DNA of 64,000 bases from Planococcus liqunii (GCF_030413595.1 NZ_CP129238.1:2294001-2358000), one strand, 5' to 3'; positions 8,256 to 17,949 are shown, counted from the stretch's first letter. The notes: generated by a model not told the origin, from the letters alone. Translations and numbers: made by a program.

Positions 8256-9053
8256 ATGAATAACCACGAAATCGATTTTAAATTGCACGGAGACGACCTT
8301 CAATTTGTGGAAGTGGAGCTGGATCCGAACGAAACCGTTATTGCGGAAGCGGGCGCATTGATGATGATGGAAGACGGCATTGTCATGGAAACCATATTTG
8401 GCGATGGATCAAAAGGCGGCGGCTCCGGCATCATGGGCAAATTGATGAGTGCCGGCAAACGCGTCATTACCGGCGAAAGTTTGTTTATGACGACGTTCAC
8501 TAACCAAGGCACCGGCAAACGCCATGTATCGTTTGCCTCCCCATATCCTGGAAAAATCATACCGATGGATTTAAGTACGCTTGGCGGCAAGATCATTTGC
8601 CAAAAAGATGCGTTCCTGGCAGCCGCTAAAGGCGTATCGATCGGCGTGGAATTCCAGCGGAAGCTTGGCACTGGCTTTTTCGGCGGTGAAGGGTTTATCA
8701 TGCAGAAGCTCGAAGGCGACGGGATGGCATTTGTCCATGCGGGTGGAACACTTTACCGCAAAAACCTGCAAAAAGGCGAAGTGCTGCGCGTAGATACGGG
8801 ATGCCTTGTGGCGATGACCGCGGACGTAGACTATAATATCGAAATGGTTTCAGGCGTTAAAACCGCACTTTTTGGCGGTGAAGGGCTGTTCTTTGCGACA
8901 CTTCGCGGACCGGGAAGCGTTTGGATTCAGTCCTTGCCATTCAGCCGGCTTGCGAGCCGTGTCTTTGCGGCGGCTCCACAAAATCCTGCCGGCCGCAGCC
9001 AGGGCGAAGGCAGCGTTGCCGGCGGCTTGTTCGATTTGCTGGGCGGAAAATAA
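8256..9053 (+). CDS. TIGR00266 / AIM24 family protein
   Basis: This 265-aa protein is predicted to be cytosolic and rich in beta strands. It has the pattern of the AIM24/TIGR00266 family: EAGALMMMEDGI (about 31-42), glycine-rich GDGSKGGGSGIMG, an LFMTTFTN segment, and the late FGGEGLFFATLRGPGSVWIQSLPF region. The function is not established; the mitochondrial relative AIM24 affects membrane organisation. AGGAGGAG lies upstream of the ATG. The gene stands alone, is divergent from the nucleotidyltransferase gene and ends at a strong terminator. Confidence 0.85.
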   Translation: MNNHEIDFKLHGDDLQFVEVELDPNETVIAEAGALMMMEDGIVMETIFGDGSKGGGSGIMGKLMSAGKRVITGESLFMTTFTNQGTGKRHVSFASPYPGKIIPMDLSTLGGKIICQKDAFLAAAKGVSIGVEFQRKLGTGFFGGEGFIMQKLEGDGMAFVHAGGTLYRKNLQKGEVLRVDTGCLVAMTADVDYNIEMVSGVKTALFGGEGLFFATLRGPGSVWIQSLPFSRLASRVFAAAPQNPAGRSQGEGSVAGGLFDLLGGK

Positions 9054-9068
9054 ACCTTTTGCATATAG

Positions 9069-9105
9069 AAAGACTCGGAGCCACAATCGGCTCCGAGTCT
9101 TTTTA
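9069..9105. terminator. bidirectional terminator between convergent genes
   Basis: Perfect 14-bp arms (AAAGACTCGGAGCC and its complement) with a 6-nt loop and T-rich flank serve the AIM24-type gene on plus and the small gene ending at 9108 on minus. Confidence 0.85.
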
Positions 9106-9107
9106 TA

Positions 9108-9311
9108 TTATCGATTGCGCATTTCTTCTACAGCCCCGTTGAATTTATCGAAATCGAATTCCAGGCTATTCGGCTTGTAGAAAAACAGAATCGCTTCTTT
9201 TTCGCCTTGGGCGAGCATATGGTCTACCACTGCTTTCGGGCTGGTCATGTTGATGCCTGACCGTTCGGCGTGTTCCAGTTTATCCAAAATCTCAGTTGGT
9301 ACAGCTGGCAT
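9108..9311 (-). CDS. small hypothetical protein
   Basis: This 67-aa soluble protein has no membrane segment or Cys. The N-terminal half looks helical (EILDKLEHAERSG) and the C-terminus carries FDFDKFNGAVEEM. A very good ribosome site (GAGGAGGGTG) precedes the ATG. It lies 38 bases downstream of the amidohydrolase stop and may be its operon partner. No family is recognised. Confidence 0.65.
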   Translation of the reverse strand: MPAVPTEILDKLEHAERSGINMTSPKAVVDHMLAQGEKEAILFFYKPNSLEFDFDKFNGAVEEMRNR

Positions 9312-9349
9312 GTATTCACCCTCCTCTTTTTTTTAACCTCAGTAATTTG

Positions 9350-10915
9350 TTATTTTTGGTACATGATTTCCCCGTCCACCACGGTCATTTCCACTTGAGC
9401 TTCTAAAATCTGCTCTTCCGGACCTTCAAATAAGTCGCGGTCAAAAACGGAGAAGTCCGCATCAAAGCCTTCCTGGATCTGTCCGCGTTCGTGTTCTTTG
9501 CAAATGGCTGCAGCACTTCCGCTTGTGTAAAGCTGAATGGCTTCATAGCGGCTTAGTTTCTCGTGCGGCATATAGCCTTCGTGTGTATCAGATGCTTTTT
9601 TACGGGCAACCGCAGCGTAGATGCCTTGAAGCGGATCCACTTCCTCTATCGGTGCATCCGATCCGCCAGCGCAGATCAAGCCGCTTTCCAACAAGCTTTT
9701 CCAGGCGTATGACCAGCGGATCCGGTCTTCGCCCAGCCGTTCAACAACCCATGGAAAATCGGAAGTGGTAAAGCTTGGCTGCAAATCCAGTGCCACATCA
9801 ATTTTCTGCATGCGTTCCACTAAATCTTCACGGACTACCATGGCATGGATAAAGCGGTCTCTTTTGCCTGCCGGAACCGGATGGGCTTCAACGGCATCCA
9901 GTGCTTTTTCCAACGCCAAATCGCCAATTACATGAATCGCCACTGCTTCGCCGTGGCGGCGCGCCATTGCGACCAGCTCTTTTAGTTCATCATCGGAATG
10001 GATCGCGACACCGCTTGTCGACGGATCGTCGTTATACGGCTTGCTGAGCAATGCCGTTTTTCCGCCGATGGACCCATCAGCAAAAATCTTCATCGCGCCT
10101 GGGTCGATAAACGGCTCTTTGTATTCGGCACCTTCCATCATTTTCTCAAATACGCTATGGGCGCGAAGCAAATGCGCCCGGAATTTAAGGTCTTCTCCAA
10201 TCACGTTTTTAAACGCCTGCAACGGCCGCGAGTAATCCCCGTAATAGCCCATGTCTTCCGTATGTGCACCGGTCAGGCCAAGCGACAGCAAATCTTCCAC
10301 GGACGTTTTCAATGCGTTGGTCAAGTAGATGATGCTCGCTTCCGGGACTTGGCTTGAGACAAGATCCTGTGCGGCATCCAGTAAATAGCCGGTCGGTTCA
10401 CCGTCATTGTCGCGGACGATGACGCCGCCGTCTGGATCCGGTGTATCTTTTGTGATGCCGGCAAGAGCCAAAGCGCTTGAATTGGCCAACACTGCATGGC
10501 GGCAGACCCGCTTCAGCATCATCGGCGATTGGCTGATTTCATCCAATTCCGTCCGGTGGAAAATTTTGCGGTCCGGAAAATTGTTTTCATTCCATCCTTC
10601 GCCGATATACCATTCCCCTTCTAACAGGTTTTCTGTAGAGCGGATCAATTCGTTTTTCATTTCTTCCGAGGATTCGATTTTCGAGAGATCCACGCGCAAT
10701 AATTTTTCGCCGTGTCCGATCATGTGCATATGGCTGTCGACAAACCCCGGATAAAGCACTTTCCCCTGCAGATCCACTTCGTGTTCTGCAAGTTTGCCAA
10801 GCTCCTCGTATGTACCGATTTTCTCTATTTTACCGTCTGAAACCAAAACTGCTTCAACGGTTTCCCCTTCTGCTGCCATTGTGTAAATCGTTCCCCCGTG
10901 CCATAACGTCTTCAT
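9350..10915 (-). CDS. amidohydrolase (YtcJ-like, amidohydrolase 3 family)
   Basis: This 521-aa protein is a metal-dependent amidohydrolase of the TIM-barrel superfamily. The first metal ligands are in DSHMH (His62 and His64). Later family motifs are FADGSIGG, HVIGDLALEKAL and GGSDAPIEEVDPLQG, the last holding the conserved catalytic Asp. An N-terminal composite beta domain includes WHGGTIYTM. The length matches the YtcJ/Amidohydro_3 group (about 520-530 aa). Substrates of this group vary and none can be deduced here. AAGGAG precedes the ATG. Confidence 0.88.
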   Translation of the reverse strand: MKTLWHGGTIYTMAAEGETVEAVLVSDGKIEKIGTYEELGKLAEHEVDLQGKVLYPGFVDSHMHMIGHGEKLLRVDLSKIESSEEMKNELIRSTENLLEGEWYIGEGWNENNFPDRKIFHRTELDEISQSPMMLKRVCRHAVLANSSALALAGITKDTPDPDGGVIVRDNDGEPTGYLLDAAQDLVSSQVPEASIIYLTNALKTSVEDLLSLGLTGAHTEDMGYYGDYSRPLQAFKNVIGEDLKFRAHLLRAHSVFEKMMEGAEYKEPFIDPGAMKIFADGSIGGKTALLSKPYNDDPSTSGVAIHSDDELKELVAMARRHGEAVAIHVIGDLALEKALDAVEAHPVPAGKRDRFIHAMVVREDLVERMQKIDVALDLQPSFTTSDFPWVVERLGEDRIRWSYAWKSLLESGLICAGGSDAPIEEVDPLQGIYAAVARKKASDTHEGYMPHEKLSRYEAIQLYTSGSAAAICKEHERGQIQEGFDADFSVFDRDLFEGPEEQILEAQVEMTVVDGEIMYQK

Positions 10916-11035
10916 GCTGTCACTCCTTTTCTAAATATAATGATAAATCCATTTTTCTCCCGATACAACTACTAATGCTCATCCATTCAGTTTATTTATA
11001 TCCAAGCGCCTTAATAACTATACAAGGCGCATTTA

Positions 11036-11044
11036 TGCTATAAT
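11036..11044 (+). promoter_or_regulatory. extended -10 promoter of the CorC-like gene
   Basis: TGC followed by TATAAT (11039-11044) forms an extended -10 element; no clear -35 is seen. The predicted leader of about 45 nt contains a hairpin over the ribosome site. Confidence 0.5.
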
Positions 11045-11074
11045 AAAATTACATTTTTTGAAAGCAGAGGTGAA

Positions 11075-11091
11075 CCCTCCAAGCCGGAGGG
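11075..11091 (+). promoter_or_regulatory. hairpin enclosing the Shine-Dalgarno sequence of the CorC-like gene
   Basis: CCCTCC (11075-11080) is complementary to GGAGGG (11086-11091) across a 5-nt loop. GGAGG is the ribosome site for the TTG at 11097, so folding would hide it. Confidence 0.5.
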
Positions 11092-11096
11092 ACCAA

Positions 11097-12434
11097 TTGG
11101 ACAGTATACTCATATTGAATTTGTTTTTGGTAGTTTTGTTAATTGCTTTAACCGCTTTGTTTGTCGGATCTGAATTCTCGATCATCCGTGTGCGGACATC
11201 CCGCATCGATCAGCTGATTTCGGAAGGCAGCAAAAACGCGATTAAGACGAAGAAAATTTCGGATAACCTGGATTATTACTTATCGGCATGCCAACTCGGC
11301 ATTACGGTAACAGCGCTCGGACTTGGTTGGCTTGGTGAACCGACAGTCGAACGCATGCTGCACCCGCTGCTGGACAGTTTTGGTGTCGGTGATCCAACTG
11401 CATCCATTCTTTCGTTCACCATCGCCTTTGTTGCCATTACGTATTTCCATGTGGTTCTCGGCGAACTGGCACCGAAAACTTTGGCTATTCAGTACGCTGA
11501 GAAAATGGCGTTGTTCCTGTCTGGCCCACTGATTCTTTTCGGCAAAATCATGAACCCGTTCATTTGGTTAATGAATGGTTCTGCCCGGCTCTTGCTCCGC
11601 ATGTTCGGCATTGAACCCGCAGACCATGAACAGGCCCATTCAGAGGAAGAGCTGAAAATCATCATGACGCAAAGTTATCAAAGCGGTGAAATCAACCAAA
11701 CCGAACTATCGTATATGCAGAACATCTTTTCGTTTGATGAACGCTGTGCTAAAGACATCATGATCCCGCGCACTCAAATGGAGTCCATTTCACTTGAAAT
11801 GACGCATAACGATCTGATGGAAATTGTGCGCGAACACGAATATACCCGTTATCCAATTACGGAGAACGGAGACAAAGACAATATTATTGGGTTTATCAAT
11901 GTAAAAGAAATGCTGACTAATTACACCTTCACGGAAGACTTGCGAGAAAGCCTTGCGGTCCATGACATTCCTTTTGTTATGGAGGCAGCGCCTATCCAAG
12001 ATGTTTTACGGACCATGCAGAAAGAACGGGTCCACATGGCCATCGTCATCGATGAATACGGAGGCACTTCCGGCGTTATTACGATGGAAGACATTCTCGA
12101 AGAAATCGTCGGTGAAATCCGCGATGAATTTGATGATGACGAACGCGATGAAATCAAAGCCTTGGACACTTTCAATTATCTGCTCAACGGCCGCGTCCTG
12201 TTATCCGATCTCGAAGATCGGTTTGCCATCACTTTTGATGACAGCGAAGACGTCGATACAATTGGCGGATGGGTCCAGCTGAAGAACATCGACATCCACG
12301 AAGGCGAATCAATCGACATGCCGAATCATACCGTGACAGTGAAAGAAATGGAAAATCACCAAATCATCACTGTCCTGTTGAGCCGGAAAGAAGCGATTGA
12401 AAAAACTCAAGACGATCTTGAAATTGCTGAATAA
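11097..12434 (+). CDS. CNNM/CorC-family membrane protein (hemolysin C-like)
   Basis: This protein of about 445 aa has an N-terminal CNNM (DUF21) membrane domain (about 1-190) with several hydrophobic helices and the motif GSEFSIIRVRTSR. It continues with two CBS modules (about 205-330, containing DIMIPRTQM) and a C-terminal CorC_HlyC domain (about 350-430). The family is linked to magnesium or cobalt transport and homeostasis; the old name hemolysin is misleading. The start is taken as TTG at 11097 because GGAGG lies 6 bases before it; an upstream in-frame TTG at 11058 has no such site. A strong terminator follows. Confidence 0.88.
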   Translation: MDSILILNLFLVVLLIALTALFVGSEFSIIRVRTSRIDQLISEGSKNAIKTKKISDNLDYYLSACQLGITVTALGLGWLGEPTVERMLHPLLDSFGVGDPTASILSFTIAFVAITYFHVVLGELAPKTLAIQYAEKMALFLSGPLILFGKIMNPFIWLMNGSARLLLRMFGIEPADHEQAHSEEELKIIMTQSYQSGEINQTELSYMQNIFSFDERCAKDIMIPRTQMESISLEMTHNDLMEIVREHEYTRYPITENGDKDNIIGFINVKEMLTNYTFTEDLRESLAVHDIPFVMEAAPIQDVLRTMQKERVHMAIVIDEYGGTSGVITMEDILEEIVGEIRDEFDDDERDEIKALDTFNYLLNGRVLLSDLEDRFAITFDDSEDVDTIGGWVQLKNIDIHEGESIDMPNHTVTVKEMENHQIITVLLSRKEAIEKTQDDLEIAE

Positions 12435-12441
12435 AGACGCA

Positions 12442-12479
12442 AAACACCCCCTACTTGAAAAAGTAGGGGGTGTTTGAGT
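12442..12479. terminator. strong terminator between convergent genes
   Basis: Perfect 15-bp arms (12442-12456 and 12461-12475) enclose a GAAA loop. The stem's A/T-rich ends allow it to serve both the CorC-like gene and the rhodanese gene on the minus strand. Confidence 0.85.
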
Positions 12480-12482
12480 TTG

Positions 12483-13415
12483 CTATTCCTTTTTATCGAT
12501 CAACGACTTCTCGTATTCGAATTTTTTCATCAGCATTTCACCGGAGTAGCCTTCTTCAATGAGGCGTGCCAATATATCTTTTGAGTCATCGTCTGACGGT
12601 TCGGGCATATCGGCGGTGTCGATTTCCACTACATTGTCTTCATTTCGAATCCAGTCGGAAAAGCTGCCGGTATACAAGCGGAGCGATTCGTGGCCCTTTT
12701 CGGCAAGTACGGCATACAATCCGGCTGCTGAAACGCCGCTTCCGCAGTATACAACTGCCGGTTCGTTTTTGTGCAGGACAGACGAAAAATCAGCATCTTC
12801 GATAAACTGCTTGTTTTTGACCAATTGTTCCAGATCGAAGTTGTGGGCTCCTGGAATACGCCCCGCTACCGGATCAATTGGTTCTTCAATGCCGGCAAAG
12901 CGTTTGGGAGAGCGGGCATCCACCAAAACCCCAAGTTCTTTGCCGTCAATAATATTTTTGACATCCTCCTGGTCCGCATAAATCGACTCATTAAACTTCA
13001 ATTCCGGATTGCTCGGTGGATATTCAGGTAGTTCATTTGAAACGCGAATCCCTTGTTTTTTCAATGCTTCAAAGCCAAGTTTGCTGATATAAACCTTTTT
13101 AAATCCGGCATATTTCAACAGCCACCACGCGCGGGCAGCAAAAGCGGTGCCGCCCTGGTCATAGACGACAACCTCGTCTTCCGGCGCCAGCCCGCTCTTT
13201 TTGATCAGTTCGGCCACTTGTTCTTTTGAAGGCATGGGATGGCGCCCTGCATTCGATGCCATATCTGAGAGGTCATTGTTTAAATCCCAGTGGATCGCGC
13301 CTTCCACATGTTGTTGCGCATATTTCTCACGCCCCGTTTCCGGATGCTGCAAATCGAACCTCGCATCAATCCATCTGTATTTCTCTGTATCCGTTGTTTT
13401 AATAAAAACTGTCAT
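12483..13415 (-). CDS. sulfurtransferase with two rhodanese domains
   Basis: This 310-aa protein has two rhodanese modules, about 10-125 and 145-260. The second carries the catalytic loop CGSGVSA (Cys224). In the first, Asp86 replaces the cysteine (VVYDQGGT), as is normal for the inactive module. The sequence resembles 3-mercaptopyruvate or thiosulfate sulfurtransferases (SseA type); the donor cannot be fixed from sequence. A C-terminal extension of about 40 residues is acidic, then helical. AAAGGGTG precedes the ATG. It starts 3 bases after the dynA stop, so the two form an operon. Confidence 0.88.
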   Translation of the reverse strand: MTVFIKTTDTEKYRWIDARFDLQHPETGREKYAQQHVEGAIHWDLNNDLSDMASNAGRHPMPSKEQVAELIKKSGLAPEDEVVVYDQGGTAFAARAWWLLKYAGFKKVYISKLGFEALKKQGIRVSNELPEYPPSNPELKFNESIYADQEDVKNIIDGKELGVLVDARSPKRFAGIEEPIDPVAGRIPGAHNFDLEQLVKNKQFIEDADFSSVLHKNEPAVVYCGSGVSAAGLYAVLAEKGHESLRLYTGSFSDWIRNEDNVVEIDTADMPEPSDDDSKDILARLIEEGYSGEMLMKKFEYEKSLIDKKE

Positions 13416-13418
13416 TGC

Positions 13419-16400
13419 TTACACCCTTTCAGCGATCAGATTAGAAAACAGGTTTTTCCATTCCTTCAGTTTTTCTTCTTGTTGAAGCAGTGTACGCTCG
13501 GATTCAATTTGATCTACAGCCTGTCTTAAAATATGCTGGCGAAGGCCTTCTGCTTCCTGGTCGACCCAAGTGTCCGCCCATTCGCCGAGTTCCGCTTTTT
13601 CCTTGTCCAAATACTTTAAAGCATCCGGCTCCATTAAAGCCTGCAAAGCGTCACGAAGTTTTTCTTTTTCGTTTTTCTCGAAAAAGCTTCGGTTGTTTTT
13701 ATAATAAGATTTTACCGACGAATAATCGCTGCCGGTAAATGGCCGGTCCACTTCAACCGCTGCTGTTTCTTCCACTTCATAAGGCGTGAATGAGAAATCA
13801 GGATTCATCTCGCGCAATTTGGCGGTATCTTCTTTAAAACGCGCCGCAATCTTTTTCTCGATAAACTGCGATAACCGGAAGTTCGTCACACGCAGTTCCT
13901 GCTGGAAATCAAATGCGGTCATATCTGCAATTTCCTGCAGCGCCGTATCAAGCGCTTGCTGCGCCGGCTTATTTGAAAAGACCGAAGGATTGAATGCTTC
14001 TTTAAAGAAGTCATTAAAGCGGTAGAACACCCGCTGATTCACATAATACAGCAATTCGTCGAGTTCTTGCAAAGCCTCTCGGGACAAGATGGCCGCCGGC
14101 GATGTACTGAACAGAATGCGCAGCTGCTGTTCAAGCCGCTTCAGTTCTTCCAGCCGTTCGTCTTTGCGCAGCAAGTTCCTCTCGGTCTGCGCAATCAGCG
14201 CGCGGAACCGGTCAACCGTTTTTTGCTCTTCTTCTGCAAGCGACTGGACGGCCATCCCTTTCAATTCATCTTTCAAAAAGTGCTGAAACGCCGTTTCAAA
14301 TTCCGGCATACCGGAGGTTTCGCGGTCACGAAGCGCCATTAAACTTGAAACGCCGTACAATCTTGGGAAACGGATGCCAAAGCGCAGCAATTCATCCTGC
14401 ACATATTGGACGACCGCCTCTTTTTCCTGTTCGTTGTTCGCCAAATCGATCGCGTTGACGACAAAGAACATTTTGTCCATTTCGAAGGCATCCTTCACCC
14501 GGCCGAGTTGAATCAAAAATTCCCGGTCAGCACGGGCGAACGCGTGATTGTAATACGTGATAAACAAAATCGCATCGGCATTCCGGATGTATTCGAACGC
14601 AACATTCGTATGGCGCGCATTGATGGAATCCGCTCCCGGTGTATCGACAAGCGTCACGCCGCTGCGCGTCAGTTCACAATCGTAGTAGAAATCGATTTCG
14701 TCGACAAAGCAGCTTCGTTCTTCTTTTGCTACGTATAACCCGAATTCTTCCCGGTCCGTCCGAATCGTTTTGCCGAGTTCATTTTTAAAATGCGGATAGC
14801 CTTTTCGGAAGGCGTTAATGAACGATTTGTGCACTTGCTGCTCGGTTTCTTCGTTTACCGGCAGGTTGGCCGATTTGTCATAAGCCTCTTCCAGTGAGCT
14901 GACGGCAATGCCAAGCACCTGAAATGAATTTTGGACGTCTTCTGTCATTTGCGAGACGGTTTTTAGCCGGACATCCGCAGTTTCATGCGGATGGTCTTTG
15001 CTGACAGGACGGATCCGGTTGATTGTCGCCGTTGTCGGATTTGGGGAAACCGGCAACACCGTTTCGCCCATTAACGCATTGGAAAATGACGATTTCCCGG
15101 CGCTGAATGCCCCGAATAAGGCAATCGTAAATTCCTGGTTTTCGAGTCTTGCCGCTTTGCGCTTCAAGTACTCAGCCGTTTCGGCAAATCCTTTAATCGG
15201 CTCGAGCATGTTTGCTGTCCCTTTTGCCCGCTCCACTACAGCCTGTTCATCAAACTCTGCATATGCCGGCACGTCAGCCAGTCCACGCGCTTCAGACTGT
15301 ACAGCTTTCTGCGGTTCAAGCATGCTTGGATCAAATTCCACCATATCTTCTACATCAAGCTGGAAGCTTTCGTTCCACTTTTGGACGCGTTCTTCTGCCG
15401 CTTGTTTTTGTTTGGGCAGCATCGCGGAAAAGGCTCTTTTCACTTTCTCGGTAAGTTCATCCATTTCCTCGAGTGTGCGGATTGCCAGCAACTTCTGGTT
15501 TAACCCTTCTGCTTTCATGTCCATTTCTGTTGCCACATCGTCAGAGAGGCTGTTGAATTTTTCTTCCTGTGCATTTTTCCAGGCTTCAGTTTCCCGGATA
15601 AACCATCTTTGGACAGCCGTTGAGATGCTGTTTGCAAAGTTCAGCACAGCATCCGCTGTATTGGAAGCTCCCCGCGGCACTTGGTCTTCTACAAGTGACA
15701 TGGGCACATCGAATACCATTTCATCTATGGCAAGCGATTCTGTGTCGGTTAATTTTCCCGCATCTTTCAGGGAAGTCTTCATCAATTTCTTTAAATGAGC
15801 GGTGATTTGAGAAGCCACCACAACGGACAAGCGGTCCTTCACTTCTGTTTTCCGTACTTCCCGTTCTTCCTGCGTTTTTTTAGCACTGAACAAAAGCCCC
15901 ACTTTAAAATTCGGCTGCACCGACTCCAAGTAATTGGTCAATGCGTTGCGCAATTCATAAGGCATGATATTCGAGTTTTCCAGCAACTGCTTTCGGTTTT
16001 TCTCGAAACTTAATTTCCAATCTTCGTAATCCATGACAGATAAGCGTTTGGACACCGATTCACTTTCTTGCTTCAGCTCTTCGCGCATTGCCCATTCTTC
16101 TTCTGTTAAGACAGATGAAAAAGCCTGCAGGCGTTCCATTTTCTCATTTTCCAGAAATTGCAGATGTTCGTCTTTTAATTGCTGGAGCGCTGATTCTGCG
16201 GCGGCTCCTGCATGGCCTTGCCAGCCTTCCATAACGGAAGAAACCAGGCCTTTTACTTGTTCAAAATCGTTTCCGGGATGGCTGAAGTCTTTCAGGGACG
16301 TGAAAAAGATGCCTTTCGGGACAACGCCCCAAGCCGCAAACGAATCCTGGACCGATTGGCGGAAATCAGAAAAAGACAATTCGCTGTCCTGGTGTTTGTC

Positions 16401-17000
16401 AATTTGATTAACGATCAAGTACAGCTCTGTGTATTTTTGCAGTTCTTTCGTAAAATTGAAATTCAGTTCAGACTGGACATGATTATAGTCCATGACGTAA
16501 AACACCATATCCGCAACATGAAGCGCTGACTCTGTGGACATCCGGTGGGCATCATCCGTCGAATCGACGCCTGGCGTGTCCATCACCGTAATCCCTTCCG
16601 GCAGCACCGATTCTTTATGGCCAATGTCGATCTGTGTCACTTCACCGCTTTTGCAAAACGCTTTGACCGCTTCAAAATCGTAGTTTTCCGGAAAGTAAAC
16701 CGGTTTTTGGTCTTTCAAATTCACAATGGCAAAATCGGCATCCGCTTTATGGACATTGACAATATTGGCGCTTGTCGGAATCGGGCTCGATGGCAGCAGT
16801 GTTTCTCCGGTCAATGCATTGATCATGGAAGATTTTCCGGAAGAAAAATGGCCGGCGAATCCAATGATGAAATTGTTTTTCAAGATTTTTTTGGCGAACA
16901 GTTCTGCTTTTGCAGCCCGTTCGGTATCTTCGTTTTCCTCAAAAATTTGGTACAGCCTTGCCGTCTCGATTAAACCTTCTTTATGTTCTAATGCCGTCAT
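13419..17000 (-). CDS. dynA: two-GTPase bacterial dynamin (DynA/YpbR)
   Basis: This 1193-aa dynamin-like protein is a tandem fusion of two complete dynamin units. The first P-loop is GHFSSGKS (about 50-57) with DTPGVDS as the G3 motif. The second is GAFSAGKS near residue 615 with DTPGADS. Long helical regions follow each GTPase. The family member DynA of Bacillus tethers and fuses membranes and helps cells survive membrane stress and phage infection. The start at 17000 is chosen because AAGGAG lies 9 bases upstream. The downstream rhodanese gene is only 3 bases away. Confidence 0.95.
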   Translation of the reverse strand: MTALEHKEGLIETARLYQIFEENEDTERAAKAELFAKKILKNNFIIGFAGHFSSGKSSMINALTGETLLPSSPIPTSANIVNVHKADADFAIVNLKDQKPVYFPENYDFEAVKAFCKSGEVTQIDIGHKESVLPEGITVMDTPGVDSTDDAHRMSTESALHVADMVFYVMDYNHVQSELNFNFTKELQKYTELYLIVNQIDKHQDSELSFSDFRQSVQDSFAAWGVVPKGIFFTSLKDFSHPGNDFEQVKGLVSSVMEGWQGHAGAAAESALQQLKDEHLQFLENEKMERLQAFSSVLTEEEWAMREELKQESESVSKRLSVMDYEDWKLSFEKNRKQLLENSNIMPYELRNALTNYLESVQPNFKVGLLFSAKKTQEEREVRKTEVKDRLSVVVASQITAHLKKLMKTSLKDAGKLTDTESLAIDEMVFDVPMSLVEDQVPRGASNTADAVLNFANSISTAVQRWFIRETEAWKNAQEEKFNSLSDDVATEMDMKAEGLNQKLLAIRTLEEMDELTEKVKRAFSAMLPKQKQAAEERVQKWNESFQLDVEDMVEFDPSMLEPQKAVQSEARGLADVPAYAEFDEQAVVERAKGTANMLEPIKGFAETAEYLKRKAARLENQEFTIALFGAFSAGKSSFSNALMGETVLPVSPNPTTATINRIRPVSKDHPHETADVRLKTVSQMTEDVQNSFQVLGIAVSSLEEAYDKSANLPVNEETEQQVHKSFINAFRKGYPHFKNELGKTIRTDREEFGLYVAKEERSCFVDEIDFYYDCELTRSGVTLVDTPGADSINARHTNVAFEYIRNADAILFITYYNHAFARADREFLIQLGRVKDAFEMDKMFFVVNAIDLANNEQEKEAVVQYVQDELLRFGIRFPRLYGVSSLMALRDRETSGMPEFETAFQHFLKDELKGMAVQSLAEEEQKTVDRFRALIAQTERNLLRKDERLEELKRLEQQLRILFSTSPAAILSREALQELDELLYYVNQRVFYRFNDFFKEAFNPSVFSNKPAQQALDTALQEIADMTAFDFQQELRVTNFRLSQFIEKKIAARFKEDTAKLREMNPDFSFTPYEVEETAAVEVDRPFTGSDYSSVKSYYKNNRSFFEKNEKEKLRDALQALMEPDALKYLDKEKAELGEWADTWVDQEAEGLRQHILRQAVDQIESERTLLQQEEKLKEWKNLFSNLIAERV

Positions 17001-17058
17001 GTTGCAAAACTCCTTCATCAAATACTGCTACTATCATATCATTTTTTATGCCCGAATA

Positions 17059-17102
17059 TAAAAAAGGATTTGTCCCAAAAATAATTTGGAACAAATCCTT
17101 TG
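17059..17102 (-). terminator. terminator downstream of the SDR gene
   Basis: AAAGGATTTGTTCC pairs with a near-complement (one bulge) and is followed by TTTTTTAT on the minus strand. It also separates the SDR gene from dynA. Confidence 0.75.
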
Positions 17103-17190
17103 CAGCGAAGCTAGCGGAGAGAGGGAGAGACTGAAACAGGAACATTATAATTGTCCTGCGTTTTCATAGAAGCCAGTCCCTCTATTGCTT

Positions 17191-17949
17191 TCAGGAAAAA
17201 CCGTGAATGGCCATGCCGCCGTCCACAAACAAAGTTTGCCCGGTAATATAGCTTGCCGCATCAGAAGCCAAAAAGACGACCGGCGTCGCCACTTCCGGCA
17301 ATTCACCAACCCGCTTCATCGGCGTGACCGCCAGGATGGAATCCAAATACTCTTGGTCATTCAATAGCTTCTCTGTCAGCGGCGTTCTGAAATACCAAGG
17401 GCCGATGGCATTGACACGGATATTCTTCGGCCCCCACTCCATCGCCATCACTTTTGTCATCTGGATGATCGCCGCTTTGGACGCCGCATAGACGACTCCC
17501 GTTTTCAGCGCGCGCTCCCCGCCGACTGAACTGATGTTGACAATCGAACCGCCGCCGTCCATCTTCTTCGCTACTTCCTGCGAGAACATGAACACGCTAT
17601 GCGCATTCGTGTCCATGATTTTATGCCACTCGCTGTCTGTGGCATCCATCAGCGACGAGCGAATGTTCATGCCGGCGTTATTGACCAGGATGTCAATCGC
17701 ACCGAATTGTTCGACCGTTTTTTCCACCACGTTTTGAATTTGCTCTCTCGCAGTAATATCCGCAACAGTGTAAGACGTCCGGCTGTTGCCGATTTCTTTT
17801 TGCACTTCCACTAAATCGCTTTCGGTGCGGGCGACAAGCATGACATTCGCTCCCGCTTCCGCAACTGCCAACGCGATTGCCTTGCCGATCCCTTTACCTG
17901 CTCCGGTAACAATCGCCGTTTTGCCTTCGAGACTAAAAGATTTCAACAT
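17191..17949 (-). CDS. short-chain dehydrogenase/reductase
   Basis: This 252-aa classical SDR oxidoreductase uses NAD(P)H. It has the cofactor motif TGAGKGIG (15-22), NNAG (90-93) and the catalytic triad Ser141-Tyr154-Lys158 (ISS...YAASK). The C-terminal FVDGGM motif is also typical. It resembles 3-oxoacyl-ACP reductase and gluconate or glucose dehydrogenase-type enzymes, but the substrate is unknown. The start at 17949 follows AAGGAGGGG; the long upstream extension of the frame has no matching ribosome site and is rejected. Confidence 0.88.
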   Translation of the reverse strand: MLKSFSLEGKTAIVTGAGKGIGKAIALAVAEAGANVMLVARTESDLVEVQKEIGNSRTSYTVADITAREQIQNVVEKTVEQFGAIDILVNNAGMNIRSSLMDATDSEWHKIMDTNAHSVFMFSQEVAKKMDGGGSIVNISSVGGERALKTGVVYAASKAAIIQMTKVMAMEWGPKNIRVNAIGPWYFRTPLTEKLLNDQEYLDSILAVTPMKRVGELPEVATPVVFLASDAASYITGQTLFVDGGMAIHGFS

